This document shows positions 35,764 through 44,037 of a stretch of DNA of 64,000 nucleotides, piece by piece. Location of the stretch: positions 3,751,499 to 3,815,498 of the forward strand of contig NZ_FOJG01000001.1 in NCBI RefSeq assembly GCF_900110835.1, written 5' to 3'. Position 1 is the first letter of the stretch, and each line of letters opens with the position of its first letter. Source of the DNA: Chitinophaga arvensicola (GTDB lineage: Bacteria > Bacteroidota > Bacteroidia > Chitinophagales > Chitinophagaceae). The notes under the pieces were generated by a model. The model was not told where the DNA came from and made no database searches. It worked only from the letters and a program-made list of their open reading frames with translations. Made by a program: the position numbers and the translations under genes.

Positions 35764-36567
35764 TTAGACGGATAAGCCAAAGGGAATTTCTTTCTTCACC
35801 TCCCGCGACACGATCCTCATTTTGAGTGAGAGCGGCAGGAGCTGCATGAGGGCATGATTAATTTTATTCATCAAACCGGGGATGATCACGGGGTATCCTT
35901 TTAAGGTACCTTTCAGTGCAATGCGGGCAATGTCTGGCGTAGCGAGTAATCCCATTTGTCCCTTTCTTCCCTGGCTGATGATGCGGCGGGAAGTATGGGA
36001 GTTGGTCATGATGGGGCCAGGGTACACTACGCTCACGGATAAACCGGTATGCGCCATTTCTTCTTTTAATCCCAGGAAGAAGGAGGAGATAAAGGCTTTG
36101 GAGGCCGGGTACACCGTTTTATACGCGATAGGCGTGAAAGCCGCCATGCTGGCGATGTTCATGATACGCGGCTGGCGGTGTTTCAGCAGGTGTGGCAGCA
36201 GCAGATGGGTGAGCAATACCGTACTGCGTACATTGAGCATAATAATATCGTCTATCCGTTCCAGTGAGGTGCTGGTAATGGAAGATGTGCCGCCGATACC
36301 GGCGTTGTTGATCAGGAAATCTATATCATATTGCGCCGTGATGTGCTGTAATTGCTGCTTGAGCGTGTCGGAGTCGGACAGGTCAAATTCAAATACTTTT
36401 ACGCTCACGGGATACTCCAGTTCCAGGTTATCGGCCACCGACTGCAGGCGGCTGCCCGGCAGTGCAATGAGGAGAATATTCCTGCCCATGCGGGCGCATT
36501 GAATGGCAAATTCTTTTCCCAGTCCGGATCCTGCACCGGTGATGAGGGTGTAATTATTGTTGGGCAT
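35764..36567 (-). CDS. Short-chain dehydrogenase/reductase (classical SDR)
   Basis: This 267-residue protein shows the classical SDR motifs: TGAGSGLG for cofactor binding, 'LINNAGIGG', catalytic Ser in 'IMNIASMAAF', YPASK, and 'VYPGPIMTNSH'. The C-terminal hydrophobic/basic tail ('GLMNKINHALMQLLPLSLKMRIV') is often seen in membrane-associated SDRs acting on lipid or steroid-like ketones. Its start overlaps the end of the START-like gene by 14 bp and its stop lies 9 bp before the extended SDR gene, so the three form a tight operon. Confidence 0.92.
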   Translation of the reverse strand: MPNNNYTLITGAGSGLGKEFAIQCARMGRNILLIALPGSRLQSVADNLELEYPVSVKVFEFDLSDSDTLKQQLQHITAQYDIDFLINNAGIGGTSSITSTSLERIDDIIMLNVRSTVLLTHLLLPHLLKHRQPRIMNIASMAAFTPIAYKTVYPASKAFISSFFLGLKEEMAHTGLSVSVVYPGPIMTNSHTSRRIISQGRKGQMGLLATPDIARIALKGTLKGYPVIIPGLMNKINHALMQLLPLSLKMRIVSREVKKEIPFGLSV

Positions 36568-37186
36568 ACGTTTTATTTTCGAGCAGGCCTTTGAACTTTG
36601 TCATTGTCCTGAACAGATTATCGTGAATAATGGGATCAGATACCCAGCGCGGAATTTTCCGGCTGCGGTCTGTGGTAACGATATAAGTGATCCGCAGCGG
36701 CCCTCCGGGCGTGGGTTCCATGATCCATTTGCCCCGGGTGCCGGTAATGCGGGTGGTTTTATTATACAACGGGAAGCGTTGGTCGTTGATACTTTCGAAC
36801 ACCACTTCCGCGCTGCCATTGGTTTCCCGGAGGCGGTAGAGCAGGCAGCAGTCCTGGTCATCTACCGGCCAGGGGATATCATAGCGGATATAGGTGATCC
36901 AGTGAAGCGGATCGGGGGCAGGCACTATTTTGTATTCGCTGGCGTTCGTATTCCAGTCGCGGCCATGGGCCTGGTCTTTAAACAGGCCAACCACTGCCGG
37001 CACGGCACATCTCACGAGGAAGACGGCTTTTATTTCCCTTACATTTTCACCACCGGCGCCGGGGATCCATCGCTCATACAGGGAGATGGCGTTGTCTTGT
37101 TTTACCAGCTTAAACTCGCTGGTATCGCCGGTGAGTGACCGGAAAAAGAGCAGGCTGCTGATCAAAAAAACATTGAGGTGTTCCAT
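36554..37186 (-). CDS. START-domain-like lipid-binding protein
   Basis: The 210-residue protein has a short hydrophobic N-terminus (possible signal or anchor) and a START/polyketide-cyclase-like fold: 'FKLVKQDNAISLYERW', 'REIKAVFLVRCAVPAVVGLFKD', 'WNTNASEYKIV', 'ITYIRYDIPWPVDDQDCCLLYRL', 'WIMEPTPGGPLRITYIVTTD' and a long C-terminal helix. START domains bind lipids or other hydrophobic ligands. It overlaps the SDR gene by 14 bp and heads the minus-strand operon ending in the LytS/LytTR pair. The ligand is unknown. Confidence 0.82.
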   Translation of the reverse strand: MEHLNVFLISSLLFFRSLTGDTSEFKLVKQDNAISLYERWIPGAGGENVREIKAVFLVRCAVPAVVGLFKDQAHGRDWNTNASEYKIVPAPDPLHWITYIRYDIPWPVDDQDCCLLYRLRETNGSAEVVFESINDQRFPLYNKTTRITGTRGKWIMEPTPGGPLRITYIVTTDRSRKIPRWVSDPIIHDNLFRTMTKFKGLLENKTYAQQ

Positions 37187-37292
37187 ACATCGTCATTTAT
37201 GATACAAATATGCCCCCGGTGGGGAAGTTGACCATCGATTTTCTGATGAGTTGTAGCATAAAGGGAATGAACCGTCACTATGCATAATAATC

Positions 37293-37300
37293 TACATTTG
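37293..37300 (+). promoter_or_regulatory. Candidate -7 element (TACATTTG)
   Basis: TACATTTG matches TAnnTTTG and lies 59 bp before the TPR protein start, in the divergent region 37187-37359. Confidence 0.4.
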
Positions 37301-37359
37301 TTTATTATTTTTATGGAATCGCATCGGCTATGGCATCATGCGTAAAACCTCCCTGACAT

Positions 37360-38481
37360 ATGAATACAAAAACCTTTCTGTTACTGGGTTGCCTGCTGGC
37401 AACCGGTGTAGTGGCGATGGCGCAGACAAAGGCGGAGCAGGCCCGCGAGAAAACAGATGAAGCCATAAGGCTGATGGATGGCGGGAAGCCTGAAGCTTCG
37501 CTGCCACTGCTGGAAGAAGCCCTCAAACTGACACCAGATGATCCCGATATCCGTTATGAGCAAGGCTTTGCCTACTACCTGATGAAGGATTACAAAGAGG
37601 CCCGCAATATCATGAAAAAGTTACTGAAGGCGGATGATCCCGGTGCGAAGGCCTACCAGATGCTGGGGAATTGTTATGACCTGCTGGAAGACAGTAAAAA
37701 GGCCATTGCTACTTATGAAGATGGGCTGAAACGCTATCCGGATGCAGGTAACCTCTACCTGGAACGAGGAATTATGGAATTGAAGGCAGAACAATATACC
37801 AATGCTTTGCGTGTTTTTGAAAAGGGGATAGAAAAAGCACCGATGTTTTCTTCTAACTACTATTGGGCGTCAAAGTTATTTTGTACCGGATCCGATATGA
37901 AGTACTGGGGGATGATGTACGGCGAAATATTTGTGAACCTGGAACGGAGTACCCGGCGTACGGAAGAAATCAGCCAATTATTATTCAATACATATAAAAA
38001 GCAGATCAGTTTCCCGGCCGATTCTGCTCCGCAATCAAATTTCACCGGGGTGGTACATGTTAATATTACCTATAATACCAAAAGCGGCCCCGAAGCCCTA
38101 CTGGAGTTGTTAAAAGCCGCTAATACCAAAACCAATTATGGTAAGGATATCTACGATCCGGTGATGCGTAAAGCGCTGGTAGGAGAGCAGGCGATTGATC
38201 TTGCTTCATTGAACCGTGTGCGCTGCCGTTTCCTGGAGGAATATGAAGCGCAGGGATTCCAGGAAAAAAAGCCGGTCGTATTGTTTGATTTTGAACGGGA
38301 AGTGAAGGCGGCAGGGCACCTGGAAGCCTATCACTACTGGGTACTTGGCAGTGGGGACAAAATTGCCTTTAATCACTGGCAGCTGGCCAACAATGATAAG
38401 TGGGAGCATTTTAAAGAATGGATTGGCGACCATCCTTTCCGTATTACCGAAGAGAATAAATTTAATATGGAGAAGTACTGA
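37360..38481 (+). CDS. Secreted tetratricopeptide-repeat protein
   Basis: The 373-residue protein has a signal peptide ('CLLATGVVAMAQ'). TPR repeats fill residues 20-165: 'ASLPLLEEALKLTPDDPDIRYEQGFAYYLMKDYKEARNIM', 'KAYQMLGNCYDLLEDSKKAIATYEDGLKRYPD', 'LYLERGIMELKAEQYTNALRVFEKGIEKAP'. The C-terminal 200 residues are unrelated to TPRs and contain 'VLFDFEREVKAAGHLEAYHYWVLG'; no known enzyme family is recognised. It acts in the periplasm or at the surface, probably as a scaffold. Confidence 0.85.
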   Translation: MNTKTFLLLGCLLATGVVAMAQTKAEQAREKTDEAIRLMDGGKPEASLPLLEEALKLTPDDPDIRYEQGFAYYLMKDYKEARNIMKKLLKADDPGAKAYQMLGNCYDLLEDSKKAIATYEDGLKRYPDAGNLYLERGIMELKAEQYTNALRVFEKGIEKAPMFSSNYYWASKLFCTGSDMKYWGMMYGEIFVNLERSTRRTEEISQLLFNTYKKQISFPADSAPQSNFTGVVHVNITYNTKSGPEALLELLKAANTKTNYGKDIYDPVMRKALVGEQAIDLASLNRVRCRFLEEYEAQGFQEKKPVVLFDFEREVKAAGHLEAYHYWVLGSGDKIAFNHWQLANNDKWEHFKEWIGDHPFRITEENKFNMEKY

Positions 38482-38498
38482 GCATATTTTATTATTTT

Positions 38499-38546
38499 GT
38501 CTGCCGGCTGCTTTTAGTAGCCGGCAGACCTGTTTATAACAGGTCT
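38499..38546 (+). terminator. Two overlapping hairpins between the TPR and GH20 genes
   Basis: Hairpin one (38499-38529) has a perfect 11-bp stem GTCTGCCGGCT/AGCCGGCAGAC. Hairpin two (38526-38546) has a perfect 8-bp stem AGACCTGT/ACAGGTCT. They share the bases AGAC and cannot form fully at once. The place suggests a terminator or attenuator 22 bp before the GH20 start. Confidence 0.6.
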
Positions 38547-38567
38547 GTAATTTAAATCAGTCTGAAC

Positions 38568-40160
38568 ATGAAAAAATACCTGTTAGCCATTGCTATTGCT
38601 TTTACGCTGTTGCCCGCCGTGGCGCAGCAGATATGCCCGGTGATCCCGTTGCCGGTGAAAGCAGATAAAAAGAATGGATCATTTAAACTGTCCAATTCCA
38701 CCGTGATCACATCAGCAGATTCTTCACTGGGTACTTACCTGCAGGAAGAACTATTCCGCAGGTTCGGTATTTCCGCTGTCACGAAACAGAAAAAGGGCAG
38801 TGCTGAAATTGTATTTAAGAAAGCGTCCGGGCTAACTAACCCCGATGCCTATACGCTTAGTATCAGCAACAATAAAGTCGTTATCTCTGCCGGTGCGCGG
38901 GAGGGGTTCTTCAACGGGATACAGAGCTTGTTGCAGCTGGCAGAAGTGGCGCCGTTATCCGGTAAGTCGATCCAGTTGCCGGGTTGGGAGATCAGCGATG
39001 CACCGCAATATGCCTGGCGTGGGGTGATGCTGGATGAATCACGGAATTTCTTTGGAAAACAGAAAGTAAAATCTATTCTCGACTGGATGGCTTTTTACAA
39101 GTTGAACCGTTTCCACTGGCATTTAACCGATGTACCCGGCTGGAGAATTGAAATAAAGAAGTATCCGCTGCTGACCACAGTAGGAGGTATTGGCAATATC
39201 GTGGATCCAAAGGCGCCGGCGGCTTATTATACGCAGGAGGATATCCGGGAAATAGTGGCCTATGCGCAGGAGCGTTGTATCGTAATTATTCCGGAGATAG
39301 ATATGCCGGGGCATGCAGCGGCGGCAAACAGGGCCTATCCTGCCTTTGATGGCGGTGGTACCGACCGTTATCCGCAGTTTACGTTTAATCCCGGCCGGGA
39401 AGGTACCTATCAGTACCTGGCAGACATTCTAACGGAAACGGATGAACTGTTTCCTTCGCAACTCATTCACCTGGGGGGCGACGAAGTAACGTTTGGCAAC
39501 GCCGCCTGGGATAGTGATACCGGAGTGATCCGCCTGAAACAGGCCATGGGATTGAAAGATCGCAAGCAGGTAGAGGATTATTTTATACAGCGTATGGCCG
39601 ACACCGTATTAAAACGGCATAACAACGTAATGGCCTGGGATGAAATTGCTACGGCGCATCTGCCGGCAGACAGCACCATTGTGTGCTGGTGGCGGCATGA
39701 TAAACCGGAAGCACTGGCGCTTTCGCTTCAGAAAGGCTATTCCGTAGTATTATGTCCGCGGTTGCCGTTTTACTTTGATTTTGTACAGGATAGCAGTCAT
39801 AAGATAGGACGCAGGTGGAAAGACGGAGAATTCAATACGCTGCAGGCGGTATACGACTTCTCCGCCGGAAATATCCCGGTAACGAAGGGGCATGAATCGC
39901 TGATCCTGGGCGTGCAGGGTTGTATCTGGACCGAAACCGTTCATAACGACAAACGCCTCGATTTCCTGCTTTTTCCGCGTATTGCTGCCCTGGCGGAATC
40001 CGCGTGGACCACTTCCTCCCGGAAAGCGTTTAATGGCTTCCTGGGGCGTTTAAAGGCCCAGCAACCGTTGTATGCCAAAGACCATCTCAACTATTTTGAT
40101 GTTTTCCAGCCGGCGAAACATCCGGAATCGGGCAAAGTGGGCACCAATTATATTGATTGA
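38568..40160 (+). CDS. Secreted beta-N-acetylhexosaminidase, GH20 family
   Basis: The 530-residue protein has a signal peptide ('LLAIAIAFTLLPAVAQQ'). Residues 20-140 form the GH20b alpha/beta domain ('PLPVKADKKNGSFKLSNSTVI', 'AREGFFNGIQSLLQL'). The catalytic barrel begins at 'YAWRGVMLDESRNFFGKQKVKSILDWMAFYKLNRFHWHLTD'. The catalytic pair is Asp305-Glu306 in 'HLGGDEVTFG'. The enzyme releases terminal GlcNAc or GalNAc from chitooligosaccharides and glycoproteins, with substrate-assisted catalysis. It would complement the GH18 enzyme encoded 12 kb away, though the genes are not linked. Confidence 0.95.
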   Translation: MKKYLLAIAIAFTLLPAVAQQICPVIPLPVKADKKNGSFKLSNSTVITSADSSLGTYLQEELFRRFGISAVTKQKKGSAEIVFKKASGLTNPDAYTLSISNNKVVISAGAREGFFNGIQSLLQLAEVAPLSGKSIQLPGWEISDAPQYAWRGVMLDESRNFFGKQKVKSILDWMAFYKLNRFHWHLTDVPGWRIEIKKYPLLTTVGGIGNIVDPKAPAAYYTQEDIREIVAYAQERCIVIIPEIDMPGHAAAANRAYPAFDGGGTDRYPQFTFNPGREGTYQYLADILTETDELFPSQLIHLGGDEVTFGNAAWDSDTGVIRLKQAMGLKDRKQVEDYFIQRMADTVLKRHNNVMAWDEIATAHLPADSTIVCWWRHDKPEALALSLQKGYSVVLCPRLPFYFDFVQDSSHKIGRRWKDGEFNTLQAVYDFSAGNIPVTKGHESLILGVQGCIWTETVHNDKRLDFLLFPRIAALAESAWTTSSRKAFNGFLGRLKAQQPLYAKDHLNYFDVFQPAKHPESGKVGTNYID

Positions 40161-40176
40161 GTGTCGGTTTTGTTCT

Positions 40177-40201
40177 ATTCCCGGAGCGGGAATGCTTTTA
40201 A
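40177..40201 (+). terminator. Weak hairpin after the GH20 gene
   Basis: A 7-bp stem ATTCCCG/CGGGAAT with a 3-nt loop is followed by GCTTTTA. A second possible stem CCGGG/CCCGG lies just downstream before the next start. It may be a weak terminator or attenuator. Confidence 0.35.
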
Positions 40202-40238
40202 TATTGTGCCGGGAATAAAAAATACCCGGAATAATAGT

Positions 40239-40742
40239 ATGAAGATTTTTGTATTGGCATTGGCCACCATCACCACAGCCCTGGTAGCGGGCGTATTTTA
40301 CGGATTTGCCGTTTCCGTGAACCTTGCCTTTGCACAGTTGCCCGATGCCGCCTATATAACGGCCACCAAGGCGATCAACGTAGCCATCGTAAACCCGGCC
40401 TTTGCAGCCAGCTTTTTCGGTGCGCCGCTGTTCCTGCTACTGGCCGCCTGGATGAATGCCCGTCCGGCTTTCACCCGGCGCGGCGCATATATCCTGGCCG
40501 CCACTATTATTTTCTGGATCGGCTCCTTTGGTGTTACAGTAGCTGCCAATATCCCGCTGAATGATCAGCTGGCGGCTTTCAGCGTAGAAGGTGTTTCCGC
40601 TGCGAAATTGCATGAAGTGCGTACCGCCTTTGCCACGCCCTGGAATAACTGGCATATGGTGCGTACGCTGGCTAGTATTTTAGCGATGGTATTATTGATC
40701 ATAGCATGTCTGCAACGGGGCAATAAGGAGGTGAACCATTAA
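40239..40742 (+). CDS. DUF1772/anthrone oxygenase-like membrane protein
   Basis: The start is placed at ATG 40239, giving 167 residues; the longer GTG frame begins directly at the GH20 stop and runs through a hairpin. Four hydrophobic helices are visible ('FVLALATITTALVAGVFYGFAVSV', 'NPAFAASFFGAPLFLLLAAW', 'GAYILAATIIFWIGSFGVTVAANIPLN', 'MVRTLASILAMVLLIIACLQ'). The pattern 'GVTVAANIPLND...W..WH' is that of the DUF1772 (anthrone oxygenase-like) family. Its function in bacteria is unknown. It precedes an AraC regulator gene by 30 bp. Confidence 0.82.
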   Translation: MKIFVLALATITTALVAGVFYGFAVSVNLAFAQLPDAAYITATKAINVAIVNPAFAASFFGAPLFLLLAAWMNARPAFTRRGAYILAATIIFWIGSFGVTVAANIPLNDQLAAFSVEGVSAAKLHEVRTAFATPWNNWHMVRTLASILAMVLLIIACLQRGNKEVNH

Positions 40743-40772
40743 TGCTGTATTATTCTTCGTAATTTTATAGGG

Positions 40773-41567
40773 ATGCAGTACGAAACTATTCCACCACCGC
40801 CCCATCTTGCACACCTCATCCGGTTTTTCTGGGTGATGGAAGGTACGGTGGGTTATACGCACTATAACATGGCAGATGCCTGTGTAGAGTTACTCTTTCA
40901 CCTGGATGGACGGTTTGATGAAATAGAGGAGGATGGAAAGATAAGTTCTTCTTTTACCTCGGGGGTGCATGGCGCCTGCCATACACTGCGCAGGTATACC
41001 ATCGATACCGGCTTTCGTATTTTTGGCGTCTATTTTTACCCGCAGGCGATTCCGCTGCTTTTTTCCCTATCGGCTGCGGAGTTGGCCAATACAACGGCGG
41101 AGTTGTCCTACCTGTTGAAAGGGGCAGGTCGCATCCTGGAAGAGAAGGTGATGCTGGCGAAGAACAATCGGGAGCGATGTGATATTATCTGCCGCTTTAC
41201 CGAAGAACGGTTATCGGCTGGCCGGATCATAGAATTACCGGTATTTGCTGCTATACGCGATATTGTTCATCGGCGGTCATCCGCGAGTATCCAGTCGCTT
41301 TCGAAAGCGTATTATTTATCGGAGCGGCAGTTTGAGCGACAGTTTAAACAGTACGCCGGGTTATCTCCGAAACTCTATTCGCGCATTGTCCGTTTCCAGT
41401 CGGCCACCGCTTTTTATCATCGCCGGGAAATGAGTCTTGGTAGCCTGGCACAGGAATGTGGTTATTATGATCAGTCGCATTTTATCAGTGACTTCAAAAC
41501 CTTTTCCGGTATGCATCCCAAACAGTATTTCTCTGGTCGTTCAGAAGCTACGGTTTGGCGCGACTAA
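40773..41567 (+). CDS. AraC-family transcriptional regulator (DUF6597-type N-terminal domain)
   Basis: The 264-residue protein has an N-terminal domain starting 'YETIPPPPHLAHLIRFFWVMEG' that matches the DUF6597 type found with AraC domains. The C-terminal double HTH spans about 165-260 ('SIQSLSKAYYLSERQFERQFKQYAGLSPKLYSRIVRFQSA' and 'SLGSLAQECGYYDQSHFISDFKTFSGMHPKQYF'). It lies 30 bp after the DUF1772 gene and 82 bp before the VOC gene, which may be its targets. Confidence 0.93.
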   Translation: MQYETIPPPPHLAHLIRFFWVMEGTVGYTHYNMADACVELLFHLDGRFDEIEEDGKISSSFTSGVHGACHTLRRYTIDTGFRIFGVYFYPQAIPLLFSLSAAELANTTAELSYLLKGAGRILEEKVMLAKNNRERCDIICRFTEERLSAGRIIELPVFAAIRDIVHRRSSASIQSLSKAYYLSERQFERQFKQYAGLSPKLYSRIVRFQSATAFYHRREMSLGSLAQECGYYDQSHFISDFKTFSGMHPKQYFSGRSEATVWRD

Positions 41568-41649
41568 GCAGAATGTCGGTTTTTTCCAATTTTCGAAATA
41601 AATAGCGCTGCAATTTTGTACCAGACATTTAACCTTAAAACAGACGATT

Positions 41650-42021
41650 ATGAAATTACCAGAAGGACATCAGCAAGTAATCCCTTATTTAATCCTGAAA
41701 AATGCCGAAGGCTTTTTTGATTTTACCGGTAAGGTATTTGGTGCGAAAGAAATTATGCGTAGCTATCGGGAAGATACAAAGGATTTTCAGCATGGGGAGA
41801 TCCGTATCGGCGATGCAGCAATTATGTTCGGGCAAACGAGCGATAACTGGGGGGCCGATAATGCCGGTCTGTTTATTTATGTAGAAGATGCCGATGCCAC
41901 TTTTAAGAAAGCCATTGAGGCCGGCTCTACGGAAGTGATGCCGGTAACGGATCAATCCTATGGAAGATCCGGTGGTGTCAAAGATCCGTTTGGAAATACC
42001 TGGTGGATTACAGCGGTATAA
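41650..42021 (+). CDS. VOC-family protein (glyoxalase/bleomycin-resistance fold)
   Basis: The 123-residue protein has the two beta-alpha-beta-beta-beta units of the VOC fold: 'VIPYLILKNAEGFFDFTGKVFGAKEIMRSYRED' with 'GEIRIGDAAIMFGQ', then 'LFIYVEDADATFKKAIEAGSTEVMPVTDQSYGRSGGVKDPFGNTWWITA'. The C-terminal 'RSGGVKDPFGNTWWI' is typical of PhnB-like members. Metal ligands of glyoxalase I are not clearly kept, so a specific reaction cannot be assigned. It follows an AraC gene and is closed by a terminator. Confidence 0.9.
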   Translation: MKLPEGHQQVIPYLILKNAEGFFDFTGKVFGAKEIMRSYREDTKDFQHGEIRIGDAAIMFGQTSDNWGADNAGLFIYVEDADATFKKAIEAGSTEVMPVTDQSYGRSGGVKDPFGNTWWITAV

Positions 42022-42042
42022 AAAAGATTGTTTCTAATGAAC

Positions 42043-42078
42043 AAAAGGACCGGCGTGATGCCGGTCCTTTTTCGTTTG
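42043..42078 (+). terminator. Intrinsic terminator after the VOC gene
   Basis: A perfect 12-bp stem AAAAGGACCGGC/GCCGGTCCTTTT with a 5-nt loop is followed by TTCGTTT, 22 bp after the VOC stop. Confidence 0.88.
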
Positions 42079-42302
42079 TGCTTTCGTGTTATATGTCCGG
42101 TTTGTTATGTGTTAAATCGACAATTGATCTGTGTTAAGCTTTTATGATTCAATGTTAAGTTTTTATTATCGCCATATAGCCGCAGTGCTCCCGATTAATT
42201 TGGTAGGATGCGCTTCTTTCCAGTAGCGGTATTTGACCAGGCATCAGCGCCCGCGCCAACCGGTGTGCTGTTTGTCTCACCCATTTAAATGAAAAGTAAC
42301 CA
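42079..42302. other. AT-rich intergenic region before the AraC gene
   Basis: Together with the terminator this 281-bp gap (42022-42302) is the longest gene-free stretch of the window. It presumably holds the AraC promoter, but no convincing TAnnTTTG element, RNA gene or small ORF is seen. Confidence 0.5.
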
Positions 42303-43322
42303 ATGATTATTGAAGACTATCCGGCTACAATAAGGTACGTTTTATCAACCAGATCTGAATCCACACCCCGCAGTTCCCGGCAGTTTCCCACACATATGCG
42401 GGATATGGCATTAAAGGATGCGCAGGTGTGGTATACAGAAGGTGATTTCGGCTATTTCGCTACCCAGGAAATCAGCCGTAAAGACTGGGTAATCGGCTGG
42501 CAGCATTTTTCTATGCGCTCGCCGGTGATCCTGCATTTTGTTACAGAGCGGCCTATGGTGGCGGTGGTCTGCATTATAAAAGGGAAGCTCTCGTACGATC
42601 TGTCCGGCCACGGTAACTTCATTATGCCGCAGGGGAAGTATGGATTTTACTACATTCCTCCGCACACGGAAAACAGTACTTTCCTGGCAGCCGGCGATCA
42701 TGAAGTAATTTACTTTTCTTTCTCCGCCGATTTTCTGTCCTCTTTTGTATCACAACATGCTAACTTCCAGGAACTCTATGATGCACAACAGAACGAAGTA
42801 AAGCGGGGGTATGTGTTCCCTGTCTTTAAGATAGGTGTAGAAGAGCGTCGCATCCTGGATGCCATGAAGCTCAATAATTTGTTGGGACCTGCGAGGCTCA
42901 TTTTTTTGCAGGCAAGAATCAACGATCTGCTGATCAGTTATTTCTCCTCCCTGGAAATAGCCGACGGCAGCCATTTGCGGGAAGAAGACCAACGGGAGCG
43001 TTTCCGGGATATAGAAACTTTTATACAGGAGAATTATCATCTGCCCCTGAAGATTCACTTTTTAAGCCGTAAAGCCGGTATGAACCAGCGCAGTTTTGAG
43101 AAAGGATTCAAAGCGTATTTTGGTGTGAAAGCAAAAGAATATATAGAACATCTCCGCGTAAAATTAGCGACAGAACTGCTGAAAAACAGCGACATGCCCA
43201 TTACTACAATTGCCTATCATGTTGGTTTTGCGGGTACCAACTATTTCTCCTTTGTATTCCGGAAGCTGCAGGGCTGTTCACCCCGGGAGTATCGTCAGCG
43301 ATTTTCCGGCAATTTTTTGTAG
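42303..43322 (+). CDS. AraC-family transcriptional regulator
   Basis: The 339-residue protein has an N-terminal cupin-like sensing domain ('MVAVVCIIKGKLSYDLSGHGNFIMPQGKYGFYYIPPHTENSTFLAAGDHEVIYFSF', about 80-140) and a C-terminal AraC DNA-binding domain with two HTHs ('LPLKIHFLSRKAGMNQRSFEKGFKAYFGVKAKEYIEHLRVKLA' and 'PITTIAYHVGFAGTNYFSFVFRKLQGCSPREYRQRF'). It is the gene immediately upstream of the redox/lanthipeptide genes on the same strand, 268 bp away, so it is a candidate regulator of that cluster. Confidence 0.94.
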   Translation: MIIEDYPATIRYVLSTRSESTPRSSRQFPTHMRDMALKDAQVWYTEGDFGYFATQEISRKDWVIGWQHFSMRSPVILHFVTERPMVAVVCIIKGKLSYDLSGHGNFIMPQGKYGFYYIPPHTENSTFLAAGDHEVIYFSFSADFLSSFVSQHANFQELYDAQQNEVKRGYVFPVFKIGVEERRILDAMKLNNLLGPARLIFLQARINDLLISYFSSLEIADGSHLREEDQRERFRDIETFIQENYHLPLKIHFLSRKAGMNQRSFEKGFKAYFGVKAKEYIEHLRVKLATELLKNSDMPITTIAYHVGFAGTNYFSFVFRKLQGCSPREYRQRFSGNFL

Positions 43323-43590
43323 ATTTTTTTATTCGAAATATTGCACATTAATTTGGTATTAAGTTTTGATATTTACAGAAGACAGCACATTAGCCCTACA
43401 GCCCGGAGTAAAACCCTTAGTTTATTGTTTGCCTGCTACATTTATTGATAATACCCTCGAAATAACAAAGTATGCCAGTGTAATTCTTTCCATTCATATA
43501 AGTGTGTAATTCCCTTGCTGTTTTATTCATTTCGCGCGAATGAAATGGTTTGTTGTGCGCGGACGTGAGTCCTTTTCTGAAAATATAAAT
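43323..43590. other. AT-rich region between the AraC and MauE-like genes
   Basis: This 268-bp gap has no supported ORF. It should hold the promoter for the redox/lanthipeptide genes. The only structured element seen is an inverted repeat at 43526-43544. Confidence 0.5.
43526..43544. promoter_or_regulatory. Inverted repeat, possible operator of the RiPP cluster
   Basis: TTCATT and AATGAA flank a 7-nt CG-rich centre (TCGCGCG). In otherwise AT-rich DNA 46 bp before the MauE-like start it could be a regulator site. Confidence 0.3.
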
Positions 43591-44037
43591 ATGACTATGA
43601 AAAAAAGTACCATCGTTGATGTTATCAGCTATCTATTGGTGTTATTGTTTGTGTATACGGGAGCAGCGAAGTTAATGGCGTTAGATGTTTTTAAAACGCA
43701 ATTGACCAACCAGCCATTATTGAGCAGTTTTGCCGGTTTGCTGGCATTGGCGATACCACTTGTGGAACTGCTGACGGCCGCTTTACTGCTGAATGGGAAA
43801 TGGAGGAAGTGGGGATTATACAACGCCTTTTTTTTGATGAGCGCTTTTACCTTATACGTAGGTTATATGGTGATTTTCATATCGCCTGAGAATCTGCCCT
43901 GTTCCTGTGGAGGTGTTATTGGATGGATGACCTGGAAGCAGCACCTCGTATTTAATCTATGTTATACCCTGCTGGCACTGACGGGAATATGGGCAGCGCG
44001 TAGTTTGGAAACGAATCATTATAAACACGGCATATGA
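43591..44037 (+). CDS. MauE/DoxX-family redox-associated membrane protein
   Basis: The start is set at ATG 43591 (a second ATG is at 43597), giving 148 residues. Four transmembrane helices are visible: 'VISYLLVLLFVYTGAAKLMAL', 'LLSSFAGLLALAIPLVELLTAALLL', 'WGLYNAFFLMSAFTLYVGYMVIF', 'LVFNLCYTLLALTGIWAA'. Between helices 3 and 4 is 'ENLPCSCGGVIGWMTW', a Cys-x-Cys pair typical of MauE-like proteins, which help disulfide formation or transfer reducing equivalents across the membrane. Its stop overlaps the start of the TlpA-like lipoprotein gene by 4 bp, so the two are translationally coupled. Confidence 0.88.
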   Translation: MTMKKSTIVDVISYLLVLLFVYTGAAKLMALDVFKTQLTNQPLLSSFAGLLALAIPLVELLTAALLLNGKWRKWGLYNAFFLMSAFTLYVGYMVIFISPENLPCSCGGVIGWMTWKQHLVFNLCYTLLALTGIWAARSLETNHYKHGI

